This document shows, piece after piece, positions 52,935 to 63,074 of a DNA stretch of 64,000 bases (positions are counted from its first letter, which is position 1; the number at the start of each line of letters is the position of its first letter). A program made the translations under genes and the position numbers. A model generated the notes under the pieces. The model was not told the DNA's origin. It saw only the letters and a program-made list of their open reading frames with translations, and searched no databases. The DNA lies in the NCBI GenBank assembly GCA_003993805.1, contig RSEF01000006.1:25781200-25845199 (forward strand), given 5' to 3'. The DNA comes from Himantopus leucocephalus. Lineage: Eukaryota > Chordata > Aves > Charadriiformes > Recurvirostridae.

Positions 52935-52946
52935 GCCCCCTGCTAG
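52935..52946 (-). promoter_or_regulatory. CTCF-like core motif, reverse orientation
   Basis: gccccctgctag is the reverse complement of ctagcagggggc, which matches the CTCF core CCASYAGRKGGC at 11 of 12 positions, with T instead of C at position 2. It lies about 0.23 kb left of the CpG-rich patch at 53178-53493 and points towards the + strand motif at 41925. Confidence 0.3.
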
Positions 52947-52994
52947 TGCTAGTAAAGCCCGTGTGGTGCGTTGGGTGTAGGGAGAAGGCTGCAG

Positions 52995-53049
52995 TAACTT
53001 GGACTCTTCGTAACTCGGACTCTTCGTAACTCGGACTCTTCGTAACTCA
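52995..53049. repeat. 16-bp tandem repeat, about 3.4 copies
   Basis: The unit taactcggactcttcg occurs at 52995-53010 (one base different: taacttgg), 53011-53026 and 53027-53042, and then breaks off after taactca at 53049. The near identity of the copies indicates recent expansion, so it is likely polymorphic. It ends about 130 bp before the CpG-rich patch. Confidence 0.93.
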
Positions 53050-53177
53050 GGTTTTCTCTCCACTGTTAAGTCCTGTGGCTCTCCGGACAAGCTCATGCCT
53101 GCTCCAGCGGTCGGTATGAGCCCCATGATTTCTCCATGCCAACTCAGGGACTAAGTGTTGCCCCCACATCCCCCTGG

Positions 53178-53493
53178 ACGCCAGGCCCTGTTGGAAGCGG
53201 CGGCTCTGCCCGCAGCCCCCGTCGCCCGCCGGCGGCAGGGCAGGGCGGGAGCGGGACGGTGCCGGTGCACCACTGCGACCTAGTGGAGGGAACGACGCTC
53301 GGCCAGCGGGGGATTTCACGGGCCTGGCAGCACCCACAGCTTCCCCAAAGGGCTGTTTAGCTCCAGCTCCAGTGTTGAGGGTTCGGCTTTGCCTGGAGAG
53401 GCTGTGGAGCCCGTCCCAGCCCAGGCTGTGTCATCACCGAGTGGCTGCCGCGTCACAGACCGGCAGGTCGCTCGCCAAAACGTGCGGGGATGC
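53178..53493. promoter_or_regulatory. CpG island with Sp1-type GC box
   Basis: By hand count there are 29 CpGs in 316 bp, GC about two thirds and observed/expected near 0.8, the clearest island in the window. The densest part, 53178-53330, contains a GGGCGG GC box at 53243-53248 inside a G-quadruplex motif (GGG runs starting at 53238, 53243, 53247 and 53253). There is no known gene start here, since it lies deep in NEURL1 intron 3. A minus-strand ATG in good context (atcATGG with A at -3) opens a 212-codon frame at 53126, leading away from the island. It may be a promoter for an internal, antisense or non-coding transcript, or a GC-rich enhancer. Confidence 0.5.
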
Positions 53494-53744
53494 GGAGCCC
53501 TTACAGTGTTTAATAGGAAGAATAAAAGAGCTGACAGAGCATGCAGGCAGCATCTCACCATCTCGCCCCGACCCTCTCTTCCCTGTGTTTATCGTACCCT
53601 CTCGCTGTGTTATGTCTAATCTGGGCTGTAAGCTCCCCTGGGATGGGACTCGCCGTTTCTAACTGCCAGGCGCCAGGCACACCTAAGCCACCTTATAAAT
53701 AATATTTCTGTGCAGCGGGAAACTTGACCCTGGGACGTAAAGGG

Positions 53745-53758
53745 GTGGCTATGGCAAC
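53745..53758 (+). promoter_or_regulatory. RFX X-box-like motif
   Basis: gtggctatggcaac resembles the X-box GTNRCC-N2-RGYAAC. The right half (ggcaac) is perfect, and the left half (gtggct) has one mismatch at its last base. It is about 250 bp right of the CpG island. RFX sites drive ciliary and neuronal genes; function here is inference. Confidence 0.3.
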
Positions 53759-55318
53759 CGCTGTCCGGGTGCTTTGTGTCTCCTGTGGACACAGAGAAAC
53801 GGGGCTGGTAACGCGGCTTCAGGCCGGGCTGGAGCAGAGCGTGTACAGCTTCGTGGGGCCCTTTCTGCACGTATCTGCCGGCTTCCTCCTGACCATAAGT
53901 CATCTACACTCCTCGTTGGGATTCTTTCTTTTTTTTTTCCTTGCTTACTGTAATATGAAAAAGAGTTACAGAACAGAAATACAGCCAGTAGTAACCCTTT
54001 CTTCTCTGTTTTTGGTATTAGGATAATGTTAGATTTGAGCACATCATCTGCTTTTTGTTCTCTTCTAGCTTTCAGAAATGTATGGGTTTTTAGCTACATG
54101 CCTTCCCAGTACCATCCTGTGGCAGGAAAAAATGAATGCAAATGTGAATTATCCAGGCTTTTGCTCTGATGACTGCACTAGATCCGTGCTTGGAAACAAA
54201 GAATATGTTCCCAGTTGTAAATGAAAAAATAAAAGTCAAAGCTGTTACAGTACCAGGAATGGTGGGACCCTACTGAACAGGGTGGAGAGGGGGACCATTT
54301 TGCTGTGATAACTGGGTCCCAGACAGACCTGGGATTGATTCCATATTCCTTAGGCTGAGTAAGACATCACTGGTGCTGGTGATGACATTTCAGTTGATGT
54401 AAGCCCAGCAATTTTTATCGCTATATAGGAAGGGTTTGCATAGTTCACTGCAACAGCTCAGAGTACGTGCAGAAAGGTTCACAATAACATTGTCACCAAA
54501 AATTGCTTTAAACTTTGATGTCTGTTGATGGAATGAGAAATCCTTGAGTTTGGGTGAGTCACCCCTGTATTAGTTACCATCTCTCTAGTCCATATAGATC
54601 TCAGCAAGAGAGTTATCAGCCTATAATGTCGCTGTATTGGCTCTTTTTGTTGCTGATTATTCCCAGCTCCGTCTAAATTCCAAAACTAAGTTTGTTCATG
54701 GCATTCTGAAGCTAAATTTTATTGTTTACAAACCATCAAAAAGTAGGGGGTTGATTAGGTGTTTCCTAAACCAGAGAAGTATAGTGTCACGGGCTAACAG
54801 AAATAGAGGGGAAAAATAAAGGCATGGCAATCTAACAGATTGGAACTGGACAAGTGGATGAATGAACACTAGTACCCATTCCTAGCCAAACTGGTGCAAA
54901 ACCAATACATCATGAGCAGGTAAGGAAGAGGTTTAGAGCGTGTATCAGTCAGAGAGAGTGACCTTTGGCATAAGCTGAAGTGTTAAATCCTAGTGAAAAT
55001 GCATGGACAGTACAACAGGGCATCACATGGCAAAAGGTTTGTGCTGTTACTGGTCCCTGAGACCTTTTGAGGAGGGGTTAGGTGGTGGGTAAGACAAAAG
55101 CACCTAAAAATGCAGTGAGTTTTTTGGCTCTCTTCCCTTTCCGCAGAATGATTTTCCTTTTCTTATTTGATGTCTCATTAAACTCCTGTGGCAGATGTCT
55201 TCTGTTTCTCAGCACAGGGGTTGGGTCTCAGTTTTAGGATCCAGTTTCCCTGAAAGACCATTCTCCATCTCATCCCTAGGATCCCAGCAGGAGCTTGTTC
55301 ATGCTTAGAGTGTCAGAT

Positions 55319-55356
55319 GGGGAAGGGAGAAAGAAGAGGAGGAAGAGGAAGAAAAG
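55319..55356 (+). repeat. 38-base pure polypurine tract
   Basis: This is an uninterrupted A/G run rich in GGAAGA and GAGGA units, with no pyrimidine between 55319 and 55356. Such tracts can form triplex (H-) DNA. It may be a decayed purine microsatellite. Confidence 0.85.
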
Positions 55357-56556
55357 CAGTCCTGTGGGAAGATGAGATGTGAGGACAGCGGGAACCTTTG
55401 GGAACCAAAGCCTCGGGTCCCCTTCCTCGGGGGGCTGAGGAAGGTTTGGCTACTGGGGCTGCAGCTGCGTTCAGCATCCGGCGGCGCACGCTGGACCTCG
55501 TTCTCCGTGCGAATCCAGTGGCTTCAGCAAGGTTACACTGCCTGACTGGCAGCCAAACTGTGACCCTCTGGCTGATTCTTGTTTATACTTTCAATTTGCA
55601 GCTTCAGAAAAGGCTCCTGTCTTTCTGTCTAAACCTTTTGAGGCCACATCCTGTGATCTGTGCATTTAAGTTAGCTTTACTGATAGCCAAGGTGTTGAAG
55701 CTTTCCCTTGGGGTAAGTGAGAGCGGAATTTGTCTTTTTGCTTGTTGAGTTAGCTGAGACTCTGGTAACAAGATTCAGCTCTTTAGTTCCTTTATTTCAG
55801 GGTATCAAAATAATTCATAAAGAAATGGGCTTTAATGGGCTTTTGCTGTGACAGAATATATGAAGAATTTATTGAAGAGATGAACTTTTCAATCGCACAC
55901 CTTGGCAGAGGTGGGCTCTTTGATTCCTCCCTAATTTTGTCCAGCCGTGACAGCTGCAGTGACTGATTTAGCATTACTGTTTCAGATAATCTCCTTTGCT
56001 GTTCACTCCACTGGCAGGATGCGATGGGACAGTGATGGAGAGTGGAGGGTGGCATAAGAACTTTCTTTTTTCTTTTCTTTTTTTTGTGGAATATAGTTTT
56101 TAAACCTTACCCTGTGCCCCTGATTTGTGACTACTGATATGCTCGTGTAGCCGTCCCAATGCCATCAGTGCCGTCATCTACTTGTTTAGATGAAGTGGAT
56201 GTTTAAGTGCAGTCATAGAATGGAACAGACCTAAACACGTGCTGAACTTTTCTGAATTGGTGCAGACTGCAATAATTGTGCTGTTTTAAAACAAGCTCAT
56301 CAAACAAACCTCGATTTGCTGTTTCCTTGCATAACTGTGAGAGTGCATCTTGCAAATGGCACCAGCTCTGGAATAGGAGTGGGGTGGGTAGGGTGTAATA
56401 GCTGCACTGTCATTTTGTACATGTGGAAAATAAGTCAGAAAATTTTTGAAGAGCTTCTTCATGCTGGATTCTGAGGTGGAGATTCTCCAAGAAAGTGATA
56501 TTAGAAATTAAAACAAAGAAAATATTCTGGACAAATAGCATTATGTGCATTCTTTC

Positions 56557-57050
56557 AGAATCATAGAATAATTAGAGATGGAAGGGGCCTTAAAGATCAT
56601 GTAGTTTCAACGCCCCAACTACGGGCAGGGACACCTTCCACGAGACCAGGTTGCTCAAAGCTCTACCCAACCTGGCCTTGAACACCTCCAGGGATGGGGC
56701 ATCCACAACTTCCCTGGGAAACTTGTTCCAGTGTTTCACCACCCTCACAGTAAAGAATGTCTTCCTAATATCTAATCTAAATCTACCCTCTTCCAGTTTA
56801 AAACTGTTACCCCTCATCCTGTTGCTACACTCCCAGATAAAGAGTCCCCCCATCTTTCCTGTAGGCCCCCTTGAAGTACTGGAAGGCTGCTATAAGGTTT
56901 CCCTGGAGCCTTTTCTCCAGGCTGAACAACCCCAACTCTCTCAGCCTGTCCTCATAGGAGAGGTGCTTCAGCCCTCTGAGCATCTTCATGGCCCTCCTCT
57001 GGGCTCGCTCCAACAGCTCCATGTCCTTCATATATTGGGGAATACAGCTG
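56557..57050 (-). mobile_element. CR1 LINE, 5'-truncated, antisense to NEURL1
   Basis: About 490 bp of the 3' end of a Chicken Repeat 1 non-LTR retrotransposon, on the minus strand. The 3' terminus is recognisable from agaatcatagaat at 56557, the reverse complement of CR1's ATTCTATG-type tail. The next bases, ggaaggggccttaaagatca, are the conserved CR1 3' end. Reading leftward, the translated fragment shows the C-terminal end of the CR1 ORF2 reverse transcriptase protein: [31 protein letters not shown], then NSFKLEEGRFRLDIRKTFF, VVKHWNKFPREVV and SLEVFKARLGRALSNL. The two parts are in different frames, meeting near 56825-56853, so the copy is frameshifted and inactive. The endonuclease and most of the RT are missing, as is usual for CR1. 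The right boundary is approximate because similarity fades after ccatgtccttcat. Confidence 0.95.
56590..57031 (-). pseudogene. Frameshifted C-terminal fragment of CR1 ORF2
   Basis: This is the coding remnant within the CR1 copy. A right-hand piece (57031 down to about 56825) and a left-hand piece (56853 down to 56590) are each open, but they differ by one reading-frame register. Both carry residues typical of the region downstream of the CR1 reverse transcriptase. No catalytic motif of the endonuclease or RT is present, so it encodes nothing functional. Confidence 0.9.
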
Positions 57051-57653
57051 TTGGATCTTTAGCTGAGGAATCAGCTTGGAGGAGGAGAGATGATCTATAA
57101 ACTTAATTTGTCATGGCTGAAATATTGAAATATTTTTGGCAAAGTCTAGCTGTTTTTTCCCCACTATTTTCAAAATGATAAATTTCAATTTTGAGTCTTG
57201 AAATAACATTTTAGTCTTGAAAACAGCAACGGCGATTTCCAGACAAGCCCCAGAAATCAGCTGGAGAAGCTCTCAGCCCAGTATTCATTTGCTTTTATAA
57301 AAGAAAGTAAAATAAACTGAGCACATTGTTTCAGGTTAGCCCAAAGTACTGTATATTTCCAATTTATTTGGTTTATTTTCTTCAGGCAGTTGACTGAGAT
57401 ATTACGTATTATCACTGCCCTTCACAGGTTACATCTTCACTAGAAAATGCTGTGCTCTTAGCTCTGGTTAGTGAGGTAGCAGTAGTGGGGCAGCAATATC
57501 CTTGCGATGTCCAGGCAATTTATCATCTAGCAGTGCCTTTGGGCAGCCCTGCCAAACCAAACAGTGCTGCAGTGAGCCCGGGACTGCCAGCAGCGTTTCT
57601 GGGTTTCCTAAGGAAAAGGGGGAAGATCCAATGGCGTTAATTCAGGTCAATAA

Positions 57654-57690
57654 GCAATGGTGCTGGGTAAGATGCAATGGTGCTGGGTAA
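57654..57690. repeat. 20-bp direct duplication
   Basis: gcaatggtgctgggtaagat at 57654-57673 is followed directly by gcaatggtgctgggtaa at 57674-57690, a second incomplete copy. It is a recent slippage-type duplication. Confidence 0.9.
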
Positions 57691-60600
57691 TGGTGCAGCT
57701 TGGGGAGACCCTGGCAGGGACGGGGTGGTTGTTGGTGTGTTGAATTCTCCCTGAGCAGCTGGCTGTAAAACTGTCAGCGGTGGCAGGAGCCTTTCACTGG
57801 GAAATGTGGGGAGAAGTTGGAGGAGTCATCATCTCCACGCCTGCATAAAGACACAGAGGTAAATGAAAGCAAGTGAAAAAAGATAAATGCAGGATACATA
57901 AATACCACAGGAGGGAGGATGATGGATGGGAAGGAGGAAAAAAGTACTTGTTTTGAAGAAAATTGCTGTCAGATGATTCAGGGGATGAAGGGATGTGTCT
58001 GGTGTAGCTTGGGAATTGGCTGAGTGCTGAGATGCTGTGGAAACATTATCACAGTAACGTAAGGATTAGAAATAGAGTTGTTGGGAGCCCATAGCAATCC
58101 ATAACACAGTACATGAAGGTGAGGTTGTGGGGTTAGCACTGCATACAATGGTGAACTACTGTCTTACCTGAATAGGTGAAGTAAGAGGGTCGAAATTTCT
58201 AGGAGTAAAGAAGGATAAAAACAATGATAGTGCCAGGAGTAAGCAATGGAGACACTGGGTCTGAGAAGAGGGCTCTGTGAAGTGCTTAGACATCCAGGAA
58301 CTGCAATTATTGCTTTAATTTCCCATGAAGAAAGGGGAAAAAAAAGTTTTCTACAGAGGAATTTACAACTTAAAGATCAGGAAGCATCAGATACAGTGAC
58401 AATTGACAGTTTCTAGAGAGAATTAGGTCTTGCACAGTTAATTAAAACAAATAATAAAAGACTTTTCAGCTGTAGAAAGAATAAGAGGAAATGGAAAGAA
58501 AAGAGAGACCGGGCTGAGATTAAAATAATGTAAGTATGGTCCTAAAGGTGATGATTAATTTGCTGTGTTTTTCATGTGGGGTTAATAATAGCTAATTATG
58601 GAGTCTAGCAGGTCTGGGGCAATGGAGGTAGAAATCATTGCATCGGAGTGGGAGTAAAATTCAGAGACTTCATGTGTATGAGTGGGAGATAGATCAAGGA
58701 GTGAGTGACGGGGATTAGGTGGTCTCCACAAAACCCAAAGCACTTGATTTCTGCTCAAACCGTATTTCTCTGACTTCACGGGGAGCTAGGAAACATCAAA
58801 TGGGAAAACCCATGAACACAATAAAGGGAATGAGCATGGAGGTGCCGCCATCCAGAGCAGTGGCAGTGGTTAAGCACATCTTCAACATGAAGGACATTTG
58901 TCAGCCTTCAAGGCTGCTGGCTAGGGAGGATGAGTTTACCCCAAATGAAAAGTTCCTGAACAAAACCCAAAACGTGTTGTTTGTAACACAGATGTTGCCA
59001 GCACCCTGCAGACTCTCTCTGAGCATCAGCTTTTGTGGAAATGAAAACAAATCCACAACTGTAACACGCATATGGAAGTTTGTTCTTCATAATCTACTGT
59101 CAGGCTCTTTCAAAACATTCATATTTGCTAAGGAAAACAGTAATTTATTTTAATTTTATGAGGCTAGTTATGCTCTTTATGCCATTTCATATGTTCAAAT
59201 CCATTTGACATGCTTACAGATGTTACTCAGAATTGTATGAATGTTTGTTATGAACCAGACTGGTTCAGAGCATAATTTTATTATACAGCACATGTCCCAA
59301 GACTACAATTTATCAGTCAGTACTCAACCTTTGTACCTTCAACTATAGTCTTATTCATGTATGAAATTGTATGCTTTCATTCCTTAGATTTTATTGAAGA
59401 ATATGCAGATGATCAATTCAATTACTAAGCTGGCCTGGAAACCGCAATTGTTCACTCTGGCTTAAAAACAGCTGCAATTCCCTGAAGCTCAGGGGTTTGT
59501 ATTTTTTTCTTTCTGAATATTTCTACTCGGAGGCTGGCAGTACTTGAGCTGACATTCTTTTAGAATCTGGGATTTTTTGTTTGTTTCTGGTTTGTTTTGC
59601 TGCAATATTTTGTCTGTACTATTGGTACAGCGTTGACAATCCACGACAAGAAATCCATGATAATCCTAGTAAGACAAGGGAGGATATTTATATCCTTAGA
59701 AAAGTATTCTGAACACATCACAAAGGTTTCCTGATATTCACCTGGCAGGAGACCAGCTGCTCTGTGCCGAATGGCAAAAAGGCACCATTCCCTCATAGCA
59801 GGATTCGGTGCTATATGGCCACATGAAGCCACCAGATTTGCACAATGAATTTATCAACCACCTAGCAGTTGATAACAACTAAAAGGCTAAGTTTTCCTCT
59901 TCCATCCCATTTTTTATCACCCCTCCAAAACTGCATCATGCAAACCAAACAGCTTTAGTGCTCAATCTCTCCCAAAATGCCTGGAAAGAAATGCTGATTT
60001 TTATCGAAGCAAATGCAAACACAAAGCAAAGACCAGTGAGACGCTCGTTAATCACTGTTGATTTCCACTCATTTCTGTTAAAGTGGCAGATGTTTGTAGT
60101 CTTGCAGTTGGTTCCACAGAGTCGATGGTCTGCCGCCTTTTGTAACCCAGCTTTAAAATCTGGTGACAATTTTTAGTGTAAACATGAACAATTTCTCCCA
60201 CAGACGAACTCCAGCTTTGGGCTCTTTGCAACCCTTGGCTTGGACTTTGACTTCTGCCCCTTGGTTATAGCAGAAATTCTCTCAAACGCTTTCAGCAATA
60301 TTGGAAAAACACCTGAGTGTCTCGTCAGAAAGCTAATTTCAGAAAAAAGCTGAAAAAAAGTCAGAAAGCTGACTGCGTAGGTCACAGGCAAACAAATGCA
60401 CGCAGCTGATTTAAGTATCTGCTAGTCTTGCAATGAAAATGGCTGTTAGGAAATATCAGCTAGCATGCCTTCCAGATTGCAACGAGCGGGGAGCCAAAAT
60501 TTGCATGCAGCCATTCACTCGCACCTTACCCATGGGAATGCACACAAAACGTGTGTTTGCCCTCCGTTGACTGTGTCGTGATACCAAGCCGGTGGGTTCC

Positions 60601-63051
60601 ATACTGACCATTGGGATCCCATAATGGATGATGAGGTTGAGTTTTGAGGTGAGAGGAGAGGAGCAATCTGCACATGGAGAAGCAGAGGAGCAGCAGGTAG
60701 AGAATAAGGCCTTGAATGGAGAGTTAGGAAATGAGAGGGTGCACCATGGAAAATGGAGTGGTTTTGTCGTGCACTGGTATAAACCCCAAGAGGTTTCACT
60801 TAAGAGCTCTGCCAGAGGAGCCATCTAAGTCCTTGGGCAGCTTACTCCATCCCATGGTTTCCAGACTATAAAATGAGAAAATTAATTCTTCCTGCCTCCC
60901 ACTCACCATTTATATATCCTTTCTGTTTACGTGGGCAGGACTGTCTTCTGCTGCAGAGCCCAGCAGCTGAGTCCTGATCTCAGATGGTGTTTGCCCCAGA
61001 GCAGATTTTACTGTCTCTTGAAGAGCAGCCTGGGCATCTTACACATATAGCTAGTACAAGTGAAATTGTGTGTTGGCTGTAGTTTTGCATATAGTCCTGT
61101 AAGCATGTGCAAAAAGAGAGGAGCCAGAGCAGTGAGAGCAGAAGGAAACAGCTTTATTTGAAATGGGATATTTATACTGCCAATGAAATAGAGACATGCA
61201 CTTATGTAGGTATTGTATAATAGGTATTTACTTAACTGATGTCCTTGGTTTGATGTGGGTGTTTTCAAGGAGAAGGAATGGTTGATCTGAGGCAATAACT
61301 CAGGCAGTTTGATTTCTCGGTTGTTCATAAAGGGAAATGTACTTTGTAGAAGTGAATTCCTAAGTATATGGCAAAGGAGGTTTTTAGTCTGAATCATTCC
61401 TATGAGGGATTTTAAACATTTGCCTCCCACATGCTACAATAACGCTCTGAAAGTGGCTTCGTTGTATGATCCGAGAAGCTGCATTCTGGCGCCTGATGGT
61501 TTATGAGAAATAAACACAATGGAGTGGTCTCAGATCATATAAATTCAGGATTTAACAGTAACAAGCAGGGAGGGGAGGGGGAAACCTGTGTGCAGCATCA
61601 GAGCAGAAGCATCCACCCGGGAGCGTGGGTCTCTGCAGCGTTACGCTGAGCACAGCAGAGCCCAGCCTCCTCTCCAGACCTCACATGGAGAGTACAAGTT
61701 CGCAGAAAAACAAATAGTTTTATGAGTGTCTGCTCAGACACATCGCCAGCAGGCAAGAGCACTTTGGACATGCTCTGTGAGTGGAGCTTTGCTTCTTAAT
61801 GACTGTGAGCCTGGCCTCGGCTTTCTTCGCTTCTCCATTTTTCTCCTGTGTTTATTTTAATTAAGGGCAATTTTCACTCTCCTGTTTGCTTAGCTCCTCC
61901 TGGTACAATAAAACAGTTAAGATACACGTGGCAGAGACCGAAAGCCTAGAGCACAGCATCGCACGGTGGTGAGGACATCTTTAATACCATGTGTACAGCA
62001 GGCTGCATGAAGATCTGCTTCCAGTCGCCCTTTAATTTGGGTGGATTTTGAACGCAGGGCCACACAGCGGTCCTTCTCTACCCAGACTCAGTCACAGCTA
62101 CTCTTCTTCCCAGTGGAGGTGGTGCTGCGGACTGGGTGCCACACACATATCGGGCAAGTTGGTAACCAAAGGGCTTTGGGAATAGGTATTGCTCCTTGCC
62201 CTCAGTCACAGTGGTCTTCATCGTTATTTTAGGAGGGATAAAAGAGAATATAATTTTTTCCATTTTACTGAATTTTCAGCCCTCAGTCACGTTAAAGTAC
62301 ATAATAAATTGAGCTACAAACAACATATAAAAATTGTTCTGGCCCCTTCTGTGCTGAAGCATGGCTGCTCCCCAGCCGCATACATCAGCTTGCCGGGATT
62401 GAGTCAGCAAGGGAGCAAAGATTGCCACAGCACGACACGGGCAGAGTTCGCAAGGCAGGCAACTGAGCTGGGATTAATACCTGCACTCCCACGATGGGGA
62501 GTACGAGGCTGTGAGTGACAGAAGGTTTCCAGAAGCATAGGTTTATTTCTTGTCTTACGACTGGTTGCTTTTCCCAATTGCCTTTGAGTGCGATGTTATT
62601 TTACGGTGTGGTACATCTGCCTCATATTTCAAACACGTCTCCTTGTAATGTCAAAGCCTTGCCAAATGGGCTGTTAGCTGCGTGAGTCTGCTGTAGACCA
62701 TGGAGGAGATAGTGCAAGATACCAGGTGTTGGAAGGCCAAGTGTCCTCCCTGCGTAACCCCTTGTGACAGGTACTGCTGATAGTGGGAAAAGGAGCCTTC
62801 ATCTGCATTCCTGAGTAGGAATGGAGCCCTCCAGCAAGTTGGGAATAGTACAGTATACATCCTTTTACAGTTCTACACTTACATAGAATATTCTTGTAGG
62901 AGACACTGACTTCAAGATGTCTTTTAGTAGCTTAGCACCTCTCTTGGTCATGGAAATCATACAGTGGGCACCACATTCACTAAAAATACTATTACCCAGT
63001 GAAGTAAGAGAAGATTAAGAGAAGAAAAATGCATTTCTGAAGAAGTAAAGC

Positions 63052-63074
63052 AAAGAAAAGAAGGAAGGAAAGAA
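63052..63074 (+). repeat. GGAA-rich polypurine tract
   Basis: A purine-only run containing AAGGAAGGAAAG, near the right end of the window. GGAA repeats can bind ETS factors, but this one has only two or three units. Confidence 0.7.

Larger units (their letters stand above)
41641..53177 (+). other. NEURL1: NEURL1 intron 3, middle part
   Basis: Non-coding stretch between the two CpG-island-like patches. It includes a CTCF-like motif at 41925-41936, a 12-bp direct repeat (ttttttcaggat) near 42446-42469, GC-richer patches at about 42780-43050 and 44145-44260, a T19 run at 44937-44955, a 16-bp duplication at 45272-45303, a G-quadruplex motif at 47360-47386, a second CTCF-like motif at 52935-52946 and a 16-bp tandem repeat at 52995-53049. 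Numerous open frames of 100-212 codons occur in its GC-rich parts; none has a domain I recognise. Confidence 0.75.

Noticed and set aside
53755..53780. REST/RE1-like half sites (gctgtccg and ggtgct)
   Set aside because: The spacing between half sites is one base short and the outer bases do not match the RE1 consensus.
56215..56240. gtcatagaatgg resembling a CR1 3' terminus
   Set aside because: Similarity stops after about 11 bases and the adjoining sequence is not CR1-like.
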